A DNA stretch of 64,000 nucleotides from Dentipellis sp. KUC8613 (taxonomy: Eukaryota > Basidiomycota > Agaricomycetes > Russulales > Hericiaceae): contig NSJX01000008.1 of NCBI GenBank assembly GCA_002286715.1, positions 645,630-709,629 of the forward strand, read 5' to 3'. This document shows positions 36,393 through 49,101 of the stretch, piece by piece. Position 1 is the stretch's first letter, and every line of letters starts with the position of its first letter. Made by a program: the position numbers and the translations under genes. The notes beneath the pieces are model-generated. The model did not search any database, had not been told where the DNA came from, and was given only the letters and a program-made list of their open reading frames with translations.

Positions 36393-36841
36393 GGCATTGT
36401 GAGGTAGCGTAGTGTGTATTATTTGTGGGGATGAATGGAGGACGGAAGGTATTACGCCAGGTGTGAGAATGTTGGACCGATGATTTGCCCCACGGAGGTG
36501 CTCCGGCCCTCGTGCTGCCTCCCGCCTCCACAGCTCAAGACACGACTTCCACGTCGTCGTCGTCCTCATCCTCCCCCTCCTCCTCGCCGTCGCTCACAGC
36601 GTCGAGCGCCATTGAGTCACTGACCCACCGGCCGGCATAGCCCCGTCCGGGCTGCCATATACTGCTGGACGCGCCCACGGAGACGCTCACGGACCCTAAA
36701 CCGTCTTAATCTCCATCTGTCCCCGCCTTCTGCTTCGCTGATTCCGTCCGCCTGTCCCTTTCCTCGTCCTCTCCTCGTCCCGGCCAAACTCTTTTCTCCC
36801 TTCTCCCCCCTCCCAGCGTTATCCTGTCATCACTCTACGCC
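36393..36841. other. Intergenic, promoter of the LisH gene
   Basis: Pyrimidine-rich from about 36700 to 36830, a common leader feature of strongly expressed fungal genes. No exon is seen. Confidence 0.55.
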
Positions 36842-39518
36842 ATGGCTTCGGGGGCTCCTCCTGGACAGCCAGGCCCGACGCCCACAGAAACCTCTCCGCC
36901 GTCCTCGGCCCTCTCCTGGGAAGGCGATAGGATGTGCGTGGCCATCGTCCTTTCTCCCTGTCCTGCCTGCTGACCCGCCCCCGTGCGCCACCCAGGTTTA
37001 ACATCTACATCTATGATTACTGCGTGAAGCGCGGCTACAACAAGACCGCCCGGGAGCTCGTAGGCGAGGCAGAGATCCCGCCAGAGTCGACGCCCCCGAT
37101 CAATGCAAAGCAGGGCCTGCTGTTCGAGTGCGTCGCTGCGCCACGTTTTCTGCTGACTTGAGCTCACGCTTCCACGCCTGCCCCGCCCCACAGGTGGTGG
37201 AGTGTATTTTGGGTGCTGTTCCAGGCGAAAAGCAGTGGGCAGGGCTCGGATGATAGTCTCGTCTACACACAGGTGAGCACAAATTCTCGTCTTTCACTCG
37301 CCTCCGTGGACCCCGGCACTCAATGTCCCGCAGTACAACATGCAGAGGCAAACACAACAGCAACACCAGCACCAGCCCGGAGTGGGCCCACGGCCGTCGA
37401 CGGGCAACGCGCCCCCACCCAATCGGTTCCCAAACGGAATGCCAGGACAGCCAGGTGCACGACCGCCGAATGGAATGCCCAACGGCGTCGGACCCGCAGG
37501 CCCGCCACAAGGCCCGCCGGGCCCACAGCCCGGTATGCCCATGGGCGGTGTGCCGCCACAGCAGAACGGAATGCCTGGGCACCCGGGGCCACCAGGTGCC
37601 CCCGGTATGCCTCCCCAAAACTTCCCTCCACAGGGGCCTCCAGGCCAGCGGCCGCCACAGCAGCAGCGGAACCCTAACGGAGCGCCTCCGTTCCAATCAC
37701 CGACGATGGCGCCGTCACCGCAGCAACAGCAGGGCGGGATGGGCCGCTCTCCGCACATGAACACGCTCGGCGGGCGAGGCGGGATGCCGCCGCCGCACGG
37801 GCCGGGGTCACAGGGGCAGCCAGGCTCAGCGCATCAGACACCGACGCCGTCCTTCCAACAAGTCGGCCGGCCACCGAGCCGACAGGGGACGCCTCAGCAC
37901 AACATGAACACGCCAAACCCGCACCCGCACCCGAGCCCGTCGATGGCGAACCGTATGCCCCCCGGGGCGGGACCTAGGCAGCAGCAGGACGCGCGGCTCG
38001 AGGTGCAAGTCAACAGCGAGTGGGCTCAGCTGACGAACGATATCATTGGCCAGGCCAAGCTGGATGTCGGCCTTGGCGAGAAGGAGGCGACACAACTCTC
38101 AATCCAGGAAAAGGTGCGTTGACGTAATCGCGCTCCGTCTTCGCAGCTTCGTGCTCACGCCGTTCGCAGCAACGGATTATCGACTATGCGAAGAACAACC
38201 CCCGGAAACAGAATCTAGCTGCAGGCCCGTCAGGTAGCGCCATGCACATGCAGCCCCCATCAAACCAACGGCATCCACAACACCCTTCACAGCAGCAACA
38301 ACAGCAGCAACAGCAGACACAGCAGCAGCAGCAGCACATGCAGCCTCAGCGAGGCGCTAAACGCAACAGCACGTCGCCCAGCGAAGACGTGCGTTATCTT
38401 GCCGCTTCTTCTCCGAGTTCAGACGCTGATCCTCCTGCAGCCGCAGACGCTTCCGCGCAACCACGCATCGCCTCCGGAACGTAAACGCGCGCGTCGCACG
38501 CCGAATCCGGCAGAGCAACTTCCTATGGTGCCGATGACGGGGGGTTTCCCTCCGCAGCAACAACCGCAGCCACCCACACCAGGCAATCCCCAGGTCATGC
38601 ACGCCAACATGATGCGGCCCGTCGGCGGCGGGTTCCCGCCTAACCAGCAGAGTATGCCTCACATGGGCAACCAGCCTGGCATGAACATGATGGGTCCGAT
38701 GCCCATGGGCGGTGGTATGAGTCCCTCGATGATGAGTCGCCAGGGTCCGCAGGGGATGATGAATCAGATGGGGCCGGGTCCCCAGGTAAGACTGCTGTGT
38801 CGTACACTACCGCCGCGGTAGCTGACTCGTAGCACAACGACAGTATCATAACAGGGCTGACTACACAAAGTCGATGGTGAACCTCCATGCGAAAGGCATG
38901 GGCCCGAATCCGATGATGATTCCCAATCCGAATGTCGGCTCCCCGTCTTCCAATGACCCCCAGGCCCAGCACATGATGAGGGGCCTCCCCCCAGGGCCCA
39001 ATAACCGCATGGGCCCACAAAAACCCATGGCTGGCATGGCGCCGCCGGGACCAGGTGGCATGGGCGGCGGCCCAGGGCAGGGTCCAGGTCAAGTCCCGAA
39101 CAAGCCCCAGCAGCAGAACATGAAGACGGAGGATGGAAGCGGCCCACAGGGTGAGCAGCAGCAGAACGGTCCGGGCCACGGCCCACCAGGGCACGGCCAG
39201 CCCCCGATGCCGAATACGCCACAGCAGGGCAACGCACCGTCGACGCCCGCATCTGGCCCGCCCCCGCCGAACCAGAACATGCCTGCGCCGTCACCGTCTG
39301 CGATCCTCAGCGGCGCAGCGGCCATGAACCCGCCACGGCCGGGCACGGCCAATGCGGGCCCGCTGCAGCCGTCGCAGCCGACAGAGCTGACGCCGAATTT
39401 CTTCACTGAGGATCTGTTCTTCTCGGGGGACTTTGAGCAGTCCATGGGGGGCATGGACCTGCTGAACCCGGACGACTTCAATTTGTGGATCAACCACGAG
39501 GAGCCGACGGGCGCATGA
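36842..39518 (+). CDS. LisH-domain transcription regulator, Flo8/Som1/SSDP-like
   Basis: Seven exons (36842-36933, 36996-37127, 37194-37272, 37334-38113, 38170-38388, about 38441-38785, 38844-39518) give about 773 residues. Residues ~30-85 form a LisH unit: FNIYIYDYCVKRGYNKTARELV, then KQGLLFEWWSVFWVLFQAKSSG. The same LisH-plus-WWSVFW layout occurs in fungal Flo8/Som1 and animal SSDP/SSBP proteins. The rest is low complexity, rich in Pro, Gly, Met, Gln and Asn, with a CAG/CAA-encoded polyglutamine run near 38295-38340. A basic motif (PPERKRARR) could be a nuclear signal. Flo8-type proteins act in cAMP/PKA-dependent control of adhesion and hyphal growth, and SSDP proteins stabilise LIM-domain complexes. 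An acidic, Phe-rich C terminus (FFTEDLFFSGDFEQS) looks like an activation domain. Confidence 0.8.
38295..38340 (+). repeat. CAG/CAA repeat coding polyglutamine
   Basis: A mixed cag/caa array inside the LisH gene encodes an almost pure glutamine tract. The interruptions by caa and aca codons would limit slippage. Confidence 0.8.
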
Positions 39519-40550
39519 CGGGCGGCGCGGAGCGGCAGGTCTGTAAATATTGCGCGGCGTGGTGCGGTGCGGTATGGCGGCGCGAGTGGACACGGACGTG
39601 CTATGGGCTGATGGTAATTTTCGGTGCTGTCCCTCTGCTTGCTTGCTCGTTTGCTTGTTCGTTTGTTTGTTTGCTTCTTATCTCCTATCCTCATTGGCCC
39701 CGGTCTCCTCTGCTTCTCTGTACTACCCGTTCCGTCTGCTTTCCCCCGGATCATGATTCGTCCCTTGTTCGCGTCCTTGCTCGTCCCCCCGTCTACGTCT
39801 ACGTCCTTGTCCTGTTCATCAGTATTTATTGATTGCGGCTGCAGCTGTGGATACCTTGCGGCCGCTGCGAGCGTCTGGTTCGTTAGACTGGCTGCGCTAA
39901 TTCTCCCCTTTCACCGTGTTGCATTGGTAGCTCTTTCCGTCTGTCCGTCCGTCTCCCTTATATTCGCGCGCTTTTTAGTTCTACTACTGTCCTGCTTTCT
40001 TTTCTTCTCCTTTCTCTTTCTTTCTTCCCGTTTTTTCTGCTCCGTTTTGTCTCTTTGTTATCTAGCTCAGCTGCATTTGTGCCTTCTGAATTTGTATTCT
40101 GGTGTGCAATGGTATCGGCCGGTCGTGCGTGCGTCATTCGGGTGCTGTATACAGGGGACGTCTGATCGTGTCAGTGACCAGGAATGGCGGCGAAGAATGA
40201 TTGACGTTTGGCGAGCCGAGTAAGGTCTAACTCATGACGGCATGCGCAAGCATGACGTCTGTCCATCGGCCTTCGTAACACCTTGTTTGATAGACGTGTT
40301 GCTTGGAATACGGCCTGGCAGGCTTCGGATACGGTGATGGGTAGGATGTTTTCCTTGGTGTCAGCCCATTATTCATTCGGACACGACGGAAAGTAGTATG
40401 GAATGGATCCGGAATCGCAGCTGCCGTATGATTAAATCGGAAGTTACGACATGTAGAAAAGAATACGGTAGGATGGGTATGAACGAAAATAAGTTACTAC
40501 GGGACTAGCTATACACGTACACGGGCGGACGCAGATCACAGACCACGGAC
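39519..40550. other. Intergenic between convergent genes; T-rich 3' region
   Basis: From 39620 to about 40080 the plus strand is strongly T/C-rich with repeats of tttgcttg and tttctt, presumably 3' untranslated sequence of the LisH gene. The remainder is unremarkable. Confidence 0.55.
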
Positions 40551-41715
40551 TCAGTCTGTGTCCGAGTCCAAGGTGAGGTCGATGACCTGCCCAGCCCATT
40601 CGCCGACGCGGATGGGCGACCGACGCTCGAGTTTGACGGGCGCAGTGTTCTCGTCGCTGTCGAGGTCAATCACGCCCAGGGCTGGTCTACTTGCGCCTGC
40701 TCCACTCGAGCCACCCTGCAAAAAGATGGGGTCAACCGCCTCGCGCTGTGGAAACAAGATGGGACTGACGGGTTGGTTATTGTAGCGATGGTGGCGAGCA
40801 TGATTGGGCTGACGCACGAGCAGCGTGCTCGCGTGCTGCCGTCGGCCGTCCTCGATGGCTAGAGGACGCGGGATGATGCCCTCCGCTTGGAGGAGCGCTG
40901 TCCTCACAAAAGTAAAAGAGGAGTAGAAAGGGGAGAAGAGGCGGCTTACCCCGTGGTCGGTAGAAGAATCGGAATATCACAAAGGGGTGATCCCGGCCGT
41001 CGAGGTAGATGGTGCGTGTTGCTGGTGGGCGCCACAGCGACACCTGTGATGAACCAAGGCTGCATGATTCTCTGAGTTCAGTCGTTGCCTGCAGGTCGAG
41101 ATGGGGCTCCAGGCACGTACGATACTTGATGCCATCCGCCTTTCTTGCTTCTCTCGGATATAGGGCCGATTTGAGGAGGCTCTCTGTGTTCATATCGGCG
41201 AGTGATGCGACTCGGATGACAAGGCGCGTTCTGCACTCGATGCACCCGGATCTCTATCACGCCTATATTCCCAGAGTACCCGGGGCCTTCGTCTTCGTCT
41301 TGCATACCCGGATAGGCGTAAGTCTTGACTGGTGTGGCGTAATTTGAAACATACTAACTCACCGACCAGAGTAAGTTCAGAGAACCTGAAAGCAGCGCGC
41401 GTGTTGGGGGAGTCCCGCGCACCCCAGATGAGCAGGTTTCTGCCTGCGCGAGCACTCTTGCCCGTCCAGTAGTTTCCGTCGATCCAGCAGTCCACCCGTG
41501 TCTCTGTCTCCCGCCGCTGGTCTGTGAATTGGATGGAGAATTCCTGTACACAACATTAGCATAGTATGTAGCGCAAACCGCCCTGCGCAGACCTTGCCTG
41601 TCTCACTGGTAACATAACAGCTTAACGTGTCGTGGCCCTGCTCACTGAGACGGTAGTGCGGGACTATCGCCCCATCGCACATGATGCCCGCGCCGTACCC
41701 GCTGTGGTAAATCAT
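40551..41715 (-). CDS. DUF7918-like protein, copy 1, with C-terminal SUMO-type motifs
   Basis: Minus-strand exons starting at ATG 41715. Exon 1 encodes MIYHSGYGAGIMCDGAIV..HYRL and ends SETGK. It is followed by an exon with CWIDGNYWTGKSARAGR, one with GVIEIRVHRVQNAP..ISERSKKGGWHQVS, one ending VIFRFFYRPR, and the last exon beginning LLQAEGIIPRP. This order (SEAGK, a beta domain with a GxIEV/VIEIR block, ERSKKGGxHQVS, FxYRP, LLQAxGIxPRP) is shared by four other loci in this window and fits the fungal DUF7918 family. The C terminus contains GVIDLDSDEN, then VKLERRSPIRVG and VIDLTLDSD: a V-K-x-E sumoylation consensus and SUMO-interacting-type motifs. Function unknown; likely nuclear or SUMO-linked by inference. 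Confidence 0.7.
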
Positions 41716-42281
41716 GTCCAATAGAGTGATATAAAGCTATACAGATAGAGATGGGGTAGCTGAACACCCGCAAATCCTAGTTGGAGGGTCGGGGAAGGTC
41801 GAACGAGTCGATAAAGGTCGTATGGACGGGAGTATACAGTCGCAAGCCCAAAGCAGCGCGTATCTCCCACGATATGTGCACGCGACTCGGTCACATGATC
41901 TAGCGCTATTGTTCTACGTGGCTGTGCTCCCCCCTGCCTTTTGTTCCCCAAACAGCGTTTCGTCGCCAGCGCAGCACGAGGTCAGTGAACAACTTTGTTT
42001 TCCGTATACGGCATGCAATGGGAGAACAAGCACCGGCTTGGATGTATCCATGAACACAAGGCCCGTGTTCGATCTGACGGTACGTCTATTGTGCGACGCG
42101 AACGAAAATAGAGCGCATTATTCTTAACGGGGCCACGTCGTCCGCGTATAAAAGGTTAGTCGGGGACAATGTTGGACCCACAACCATCTCTACCCTCTCC
42201 CATAATTCTTGGAGACGTCTGCGACGCTCCCTTCTTGTAAATATTCCATCCTCACATCACTAGCACGCTACACCCTCCATA
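41716..42281. other. Divergent promoter region
   Basis: It separates the minus-strand DUF7918-like gene from the plus-strand small gene. A TATAAAAGG box lies at 42147. No coding sequence was found. Confidence 0.55.
42147..42154 (+). promoter_or_regulatory. TATA box of the small basic-protein gene
   Basis: tataaaag is a near-perfect TATA element, 135 bases before the ATG at 42282. The distance leaves room for a ~100-base leader. Confidence 0.55.
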
Positions 42282-42643
42282 ATGACCTCCTACACTGCGA
42301 CATCCCCGCTCCTTCCCCGCCCCCGGCTTACAATCTATACCCCACGCTCTACGGCGGTTGCTCCGGAACATTATCCTGTTTCCTCCCCCATGCAGCCACG
42401 GTTCCGTCACGAGCATAACAGGTATGTCAGATGCTTCTGACACGAGTCTAGATTCTCAGAATGCATAATCCAAATAGATACCAGAGGGCTGTATCACGCT
42501 CTTGCACGAAATACCTCGAGCGTCGCCTCATCAACGTCTGGAAACGCGTCACCCGCACCATGCGCCGCGCAGAACGAGCATCCGTCCTTCCCGAGGGCTT
42601 CGTCCTGCTCAACTCCCGCCGTCGCAGCATTTACTACAAATAA
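42282..42643 (+). CDS. Small Arg-rich hypothetical protein
   Basis: Two exons (42282-42421 and 42460-42643) around a 38-base intron (gtatgt..cag) give 107 residues. The first half is Pro/Thr-rich (MTSYTATSPLLPRPRLTIYT). The second half is strongly basic and helical (YLERRLINVWKRVTRTMRRAERA) and ends RRRSIYYK. There is no signal peptide or membrane helix, and I recognise no family. A good TATA box upstream and an in-frame join support a real, possibly inducible gene. It could be a lineage-specific orphan. Confidence 0.5.
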
Positions 42644-43045
42644 ACCCCATCCCCGATAATCATTAATCACCCACTCTACCCCACCGCCAACACGCACCGC
42701 TGTATCGCTTACATGGACGCTTTCTGGGATCCCTTGTGGACTTGTTGTGTATCGTTAGATTGTTGCATGTAGAGTACTTGTCATCACTATGTCTCGCGCG
42801 AGCCATGTACGGTTACACATCTACTTTGGATTGACTGGAGCTTTCTACTCACATGGACTGTTATGCCATGCCATCTTTTTCCTATCGCAGACAAAGCAAC
42901 ACCAGGCTGTCCACTCCAATTGACTCCTCGCGCATTCAGCACCATCATGGGTATCAAAATCCAAGTGAGCATTAGGAGTACACGACACATTACATGACAA
43001 GGCATTATCGTTGATGATACATAAAGACTACAGGAAACGACTGAA

Positions 43046-45492
43046 TTATGAGCGGAAAGACGAGAGCATACCTGTCATGGTACTTGCGAGCGCCTGGACG
43101 CTGGCCCAATTTATGCCGCCCGACACCACATTCTTGACCAGGCTGAGAGTCTGCTTCGCACCCGCCTCCGCCGCCACGAGGCCCTCCTTCTCCTTCTGCA
43201 ACCGCGCATTCTCCTGCTGCAGCCGCGTCATCTCCTGCTGCGCCTGCTCGAAGCGCCCCCTGATGAACGCCTCGTCCTTGATCATGTCGTCGCGTGCTTT
43301 CCTCGCCTCGGACTCTGAGGCTTGCAGGGCGGCGATGCGCTGCTGGAGCTGTGAGACCTGCTGGTCAGAGTTTGGGTTGTGGGTGTTGTTCGCCGCGCGC
43401 AGCCGCTCGACCTCTTTCTGGTAGTCCGCCTGCAGCTCCCGCCTCATTTCTTCGTTGGCTGCACGGAGATCTAGCACGAGCTTCATCCGCCCACACGCAT
43501 GTGAGCATCATGGCGATAATAAGTCGCAATGACGACGACGACGACGCACCTTCTCGAGATCAGGACTCTTCTGCACGGGCGGCTCCACAGTTTGCACGGG
43601 CTCAGTCCCATCATGGATAGGCTATAGACACGCCGCCGCCTTCAAATCAGCCGACCCTCCCAAAGGTATGCAAAGGACAACACGAACACGCACCCGAATG
43701 AAGTCGCGCTCAGACCCGACAGACTGATCCACATGCAGCACCCTCTGTGTCCGCACCGGGCGCGGGGTCGCGTCCACGTCCACGTCCATATCCACATCCT
43801 CATCCATACTTCCAGCGGCTCTGCTCTGGCCCGCCGTCCTCGCGCGCGGCGTAGCGTCCAGACCGACATCGACGTGCGTCGGACTCGGTGCCAGTGTGCC
43901 CACGCCCATCTCACCTGTCATCCTCGCGTGCGAGGGGCCGGGCGCGCCCAGGCTGGCTTGAGTCATGCTCCCGCCCCCGAGAGCGACGTGGACCTGCGCG
44001 GACGCGTACAGACTCGCCCGCGTGCCCGGCGCGGGGAAGATGGCACTGGTCGCAGTGGTGGTGGGGAGCTCGTCTCCCACGTCGCGAGACGACGAGCCTC
44101 CCAGGTTCGCGTGCGATGCGAGCCCGGTGCCGGTGCCGCTGGCATACGAGAGCGCGCCGGGCCCCCCGCGCGAGCTGCGCGCGGAGGGCGATTCCGGGGA
44201 GGCGAGGACGGTCTGGTGCCGCCGCGGGGCGGAGACGGGCGTGGCGTAGGCGGCTTCGGCGAGCGTGGGCTTGCGGGTGGGGGCCAGTGCGAGGGTGGGG
44301 TGGTTGAGGCGCGTTGGGGAGTGCGAGGGGAGGGTGGCTGGGACGGAGGACGCGCGGGTCATGAAGGCGGGAGAGTGGGAACGGGCACTAGAGGGAGAGG
44401 GGGTGGTCAGGATGAGGCGCGCGCGACGGGTTCGGGTAGTGTAAGAGGTAGGCGAGAGGGACATACCGCACGTCCACGAAGGGGTCATCGTTGATCTCGT
44501 CTCCATCTTCGTGTATATCGCCGTCGATGGCCACCTGTTCCTGTTCCTGCTCCAGCTCCTGCAACTCGTCGTCGGAGAAATCAGTGTCCACCGCAGATTC
44601 GCGGTCCTCCTCATCGTCGACGATCGACATCAGCGACGGGTTGACCTGCATCCCGAGCGACTTCTGCAGCTTCTTGAGCTCCTTGCCGCGCCGGTCGCTG
44701 AGTTCGCAGACCTACGTACACAATACCATGCGGATGAGCGTGTGGGATGGGGTGGAGAAGCAGGGGCAGGGGCAGGAGCAGGGGCAGACGTACCTCGGCG
44801 TACCGCGGCAGACGCTGCTTGTGCCCGAAGCCGAGCTCCTCGGCGAGCAGGCGGTTCTCGCGCCGCTCGCGCTCCTCGTCGTCCTCGTCCTCGGGCCCGG
44901 GCATGTCGTGCACCCGCTTGCGCGCGGCGCGGGATCTGATTTCAGGAGTCAGACGGTCAGACAGGTGGCGCAGCTGGGAGACAAAGAGTGGCAGGTGAAC
45001 GTACGGCTTGCGTAGTTTCATGTGCACGGTGATGGTGGGCTCGGGAGTGTCGTTGTTGTATGTGATGTAGCGATGCTGAGCCTAGGTTGGAAGACTTGAC
45101 TGTCAGGAGAGGGAAGTATCTTGGTGGAGAGGAAATGCTTACGAGGAGGCGCAGGTGTCTCTTCGAACATGTAGCCCAGCGCGGGCCGAGTCGGCCGAGG
45201 CCTTTCTTCGCCTGCGATTGCACTATAACAATGCAAAGCCTTTGGGATTTACTTCTATATTATCTCGGAAGAAATTAGCACGTACCTCTGCTTTCAAAGG
45301 CATGCAAGGGAATGGGATTGAAGCCATATTCGCGGCGCCGAGATAGTTCGGAGAGTGCGGCGTTGGCACCTGCATTGCGTGTGGCAATCGATGATTGAAA
45401 GGGATATAACGTTAGCCGTTGTAGCGAGAAAGGAGCGGAGGTAAGCACGTACGACGAGCGTAGGTGATCTTGCGCGTGCTGGTTCTGGTCAT
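43046..45492 (-). CDS. Unrecognised protein with acidic middle and C-terminal coiled coil
   Basis: Read right to left in about eight exons. It starts MTRTSTRKITYARRANAALSE at 45492, then EYGFNPIPLHAFESR, an exon ending RWATCSKRHLRLL, and a basic/acidic segment (MKLRKPYVHLPLFVSQLRHL, ERERRENRLLAEELGFG). An acidic stretch follows (DFSDDELQELEQEQEQ), then a long Ser/Ala/Thr-rich disordered region with a Met/Asp/Val repeat. Last comes a coiled coil of ~110 residues (LQADYQKEVERLRAANN, then QQEMTRLQQENARLQKEKEG). A final tiny exon may extend it to about 43010. Layout suggests a nuclear scaffold, perhaps chromatin- or kinetochore-related, but I recognise no family and assign no function. Confidence 0.6.
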
Positions 45493-46597
45493 GGTATAAT
45501 GTCCTTAGTCTTCGTGAAGATTCGGGTTGCGTTGAGAACGTGTACGTGTCGTGTCGTCGGGTATAGAGAGATGTCTGTGGTCTATGTCGAGTACAAAGGG
45601 GTCCTGGAGAGACGGAAGGAACTGGTAAGTCGTGCGTATACTGCAGCCGGCACGACGCGACGCACAGTCCAAGTCCTATATCAATGTCGTGCGGGCGCCA
45701 GAAATCTCGCACAGCGAGCTCTCTGCAAGTCAATCGGGTGAGTGGAGGAGACAATAGAGATAGAGGCGGGGATGCGTATGCGCCTTATGTATGCGCGGCG
45801 GGGGGTGGCTCAAAGAGACGGGGTCCGGACATCAGGGCGCAAAGCGCATTCGCGGCACACGTGGGGTGCATGAGACAAAGAGACTGTCCGCGTGCGCCAC
45901 GCGATGGATCTGAAAGGAATGTCGTAGAAAGGGGCCGCCTGGATGGACGCGGGTGTATGCAGGGCGAGGTGATGCAGGCGTGCCCGGCGTTGCCTTTCCA
46001 GGCGCGCTACGATAGCGCCTCTTTGTGGGCGTCAGCGGCAAAGAATAGCGAGTGTATGCGCTATTGTGGGATGTTGCTAAGGTGTCGAGCTCGTTTGACA
46101 ATGTATACATGTCAAGTGCCAGGCCCTTTGACGGGCGCGGTGCAAAGGAGTTGTAACTAGAGTTCTAACAATTAGCCCGGATGTTGCCGTTCCGCGTGTT
46201 TGTCCTTATGGGGCACGTGTCGAAGAGAGTTTGTGGGTCCATGGGGTGCTCCCGGCGAAGACAATAGCGTCCGTGTGAGCATCGTGTAACGGCATCTGGT
46301 GCAACAAATACGCTGAGCACTTACAATTGGCATTCCAACGACGGCGGCACGGAGACACCTTCGCTGGCAACGAGCTACGATATTTCCGCGAGACGCCACA
46401 ACACGGAGTACGGACCTGCGATAACAGGCTCGATCGCAAGTAGACAGACGTTCTCCATCATTGGACAGCGGCACGAACATCAAATCACCGACCACACACC
46501 ACGCACAAAACCCCACCCCTGCACGCGCCAGCGCGAGCCAATTGCACACCCAGGACCGAACGCACCACACAAGCGTGTGGCGAATTGTCAATGCAGC
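45493..46597. other. Intergenic
   Basis: Holds the promoter of the coiled-coil gene and the 3' flank of the lipase gene. Only shadow frames were seen. Confidence 0.5.
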
Positions 46598-48329
46598 CTA
46601 CAAGACAAAATGGTCCGCCCAGTGCCTCAACACGCCCGCCCCAGCCTTGTGCGCCCGGAAGTGCCGCACGTCGCGGCAGATGATCGCGTCGTGCGAGTTG
46701 CCGATGCCGTCGATGAACGCGCGCTGTTTCTGCAGCTGGGGGAGGGTGTTGAGCGCGGCGATCATGCGACGCTGGCCCGCGCTGAATATGGGTGTGCCTT
46801 TCGCTGTCGCTTTGGCCTTTGCTGTCGTCTCTGGCTTCACTGCGGCGCTTGGCGGCTCTGAGTCCTTGCGGCCATTCTGCGAGGCAGGGCCTGCTTCCGC
46901 ATGTGTATTGACGTGGTTGCTGGGCACGCCCTCCCCGTCTGAGGCGGGTACGCCTTCTCCGGTTGCTTCGGGTCCGGTCCTGGGCCCGCCGACGAGATTG
47001 GCCATGGCGCCCTCCATCTGGCTCTCGATGTCTCCGAATTTATGAGCCAGGCGCTCCCCGGCGGACTTGTCCTTCTCAAGCGTGCGAATGCGCGAGTGCG
47101 AGAGACATGGGGCGAGCAGGAAGCGCGTGAGGAAAACGATGAGGAAAGCGGGAAGCAGGATGGGGAGGGCGAGGTAAATGAGCTGCAGAATGGCATTTGG
47201 AGACCGTCAGTGTGGGTGCAAGAATTTTTTGAGATATTGGTAGATGAACGATGACACGGAGTACACATACTATGTTGAGGGGGAAGCGCTGGCCGATAAA
47301 GGCCGGACGTGGGGGTTTAGGGAGATGGAGGGACTTGAACCAAGGGCGGGACAAAATGCGCGGTTTGGGAGGCGGGGAGCTTGGGACGAGCCATGATTTT
47401 ATGAGTGGGGGATATTTGTCGTCCAGCTCACTGTGGAAAGACGTCAACTGCAGATGGGGGTGAGAACTAAGGCGAGCTCAGACATTATCAAGCCGTTCGC
47501 TTTGCGGTTGACGAACGGATCGTCCAGCTCGATGGCGGCTGTGAGGTATGGGACAGCCATGTCGTTTACGCTGGGTGGAGATGAGGCCTGCGTGTACAAG
47601 TTGACGGGCAATCGAGTGTACTCACGCGTTTGCATAGATGCGAATGTGCGGGAACATAGACAAAGCCTTGAAGAATATTCGTTCTGCGATCATTTAGCAA
47701 AGTTACAGTCCAAGCTTCTTCATACACACCTGGATCGGCCATGACTTCGAGCAACGGCAAGCCGCTCGCAGACCACTTGTCGAGGCCATAGAATTGCTCG
47801 CCGGTCCTCGAGAGCAGTCGCGGGCCGAGCTTTGACGCCACGGTCGACGAAAACGTGCGGTATCGCAGGAGACCGATGTGAGGCGTTGCGATGGTGTTGA
47901 AGTTCACGGGCGTGACTGTCTCGAAGAACTTGCGTTGGTACAAGATACTGCACGAGAATCATCGGTGCGCCGTTCTAGTGAATCCTGAAACGATGGAAAC
48001 ACGCACCCTATGACATAGCGCGACACTAACCCTCCGAGGCTGAAACCTGTGACGGAGAATTTGGTCACCTTCTTCCCTTCACTCTCGATCTTCTTGATCT
48101 CTTGGTAGACCTCATCGGCCACGCGCTCGCCTCCCCAGTCAATACCGTCATACGTGCCTCCTCCACGATTGGTCTCTGGGACGAGGACACGCAGCTCCAT
48201 GCCCTCTGGGTGTGTGTCTGTGGTGCCAGAGCGTGTCTCGAGGATCTGTCGGTGCATTTCGGCGAGGTCGCTGGGGTGTCCCCACATACCGTGGACGAGG
48301 ACGAGTAAGTGCACGTCTGAGCCAGCCAT
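46598..48329 (-). CDS. ROG1-like lipase / DUF676 serine esterase with membrane helix
   Basis: Read right to left in about six exons. It opens at once with the esterase core: MAGSDVHLLVLVHGMWGHP (oxyanion region H-G), then RGGGTYDGIDWGGERVADEV and the nucleophile elbow VTGFSLGGLVSRYVIG (G-x-S-x-G). FNTIATPHIGL follows. A later exon holds FPHIRIYANAVNDMAVPY, with the aspartate that usually belongs to the triad. This is the DUF676 pattern of yeast Rog1 and related lipases, which act on monoacylglycerols or phospholipids. A hydrophobic helix (LIYLALPILLPAFLIVFLTRFLL) follows the catalytic domain, and the C-terminal ~150 residues are Lys/Ala/Glu-rich, ending in a short conserved-looking segment. 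Probably membrane-attached, for example at lipid droplets or ER. Confidence 0.82.
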
Positions 48330-49101
48330 ACCTCTCTGTGGTGGAGAATCTGCGATTCTGCAACCAAGGCTACTTATACGAGCGACGAGAGTGCAGGGTT
48401 CGCGTGCCCTGCGAGCCGAGCCGCATCATGATAGCCTTCCGCAGCAGCTGGCACAACTTCCTGAGAAAGATGATACACGAGGCATAAGACACACGTATCG
48501 TCCAGGAGGAGGAAGGGTCCAGCTGAGGATGCGCAGCCGTTGCAGGCCGTTGCTGGAGTTGTTTTGGAAAGTCTTCGGTCTAATTCGCTGTGACATAGGC
48601 ATCAACCGCGGCATGGCCGGCCATCTGTGACCGGCAACGGGCGCGCGCCAAGGAATGGGACATCCCATCAACGCAGGGACCGCAGTACTTGCTAACTATG
48701 TCTGAAACGCCTGAGGAGTGCGGCACAGACTGCGGGCGCAGAAATGAGGAGATTGCTGGAAATTACATGCAGAAGGAGGCTGAGAGGCGGCAGCGAGGCT
48801 GAGGAAGAGCGGGAGAGGCGGCTAAATTTGACAAGCGTGCGGTTGCCATATTGGGGGGAAATAGCGGGGGTGGTCTGCGGCGGCCTTGCTCTGGACACTC
48901 TCCTTCCGACGGACTCGTTGCCATCGTCTTCGCTTGTCCTCTTTTTCTCTTCTCTTTCTCGGTCTCACCACGCTCCTTTTCTCGACACATTATCTTATCC
49001 TGCACTATTACAGCTAGGGCCTCACTCACGACTGCCCACTTCGCATCCCCGACTCACGAGACACGAAACGCCACCTGTACCTCGCGTCGATTCTGGTCCC
49101 T
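48330..49101. other. Divergent promoter region
   Basis: Between the minus-strand lipase and the plus-strand vezatin/Inp2-like gene. Pyrimidine-rich near 48920-48990 on the plus strand. No exon is convincing. Confidence 0.5.

Noticed and set aside
43622..44614. Minus-strand 330-codon frame
   Set aside because: It partly overlaps a true exon of the coiled-coil gene, but its first part is in a different frame and its last part reads through an intron.
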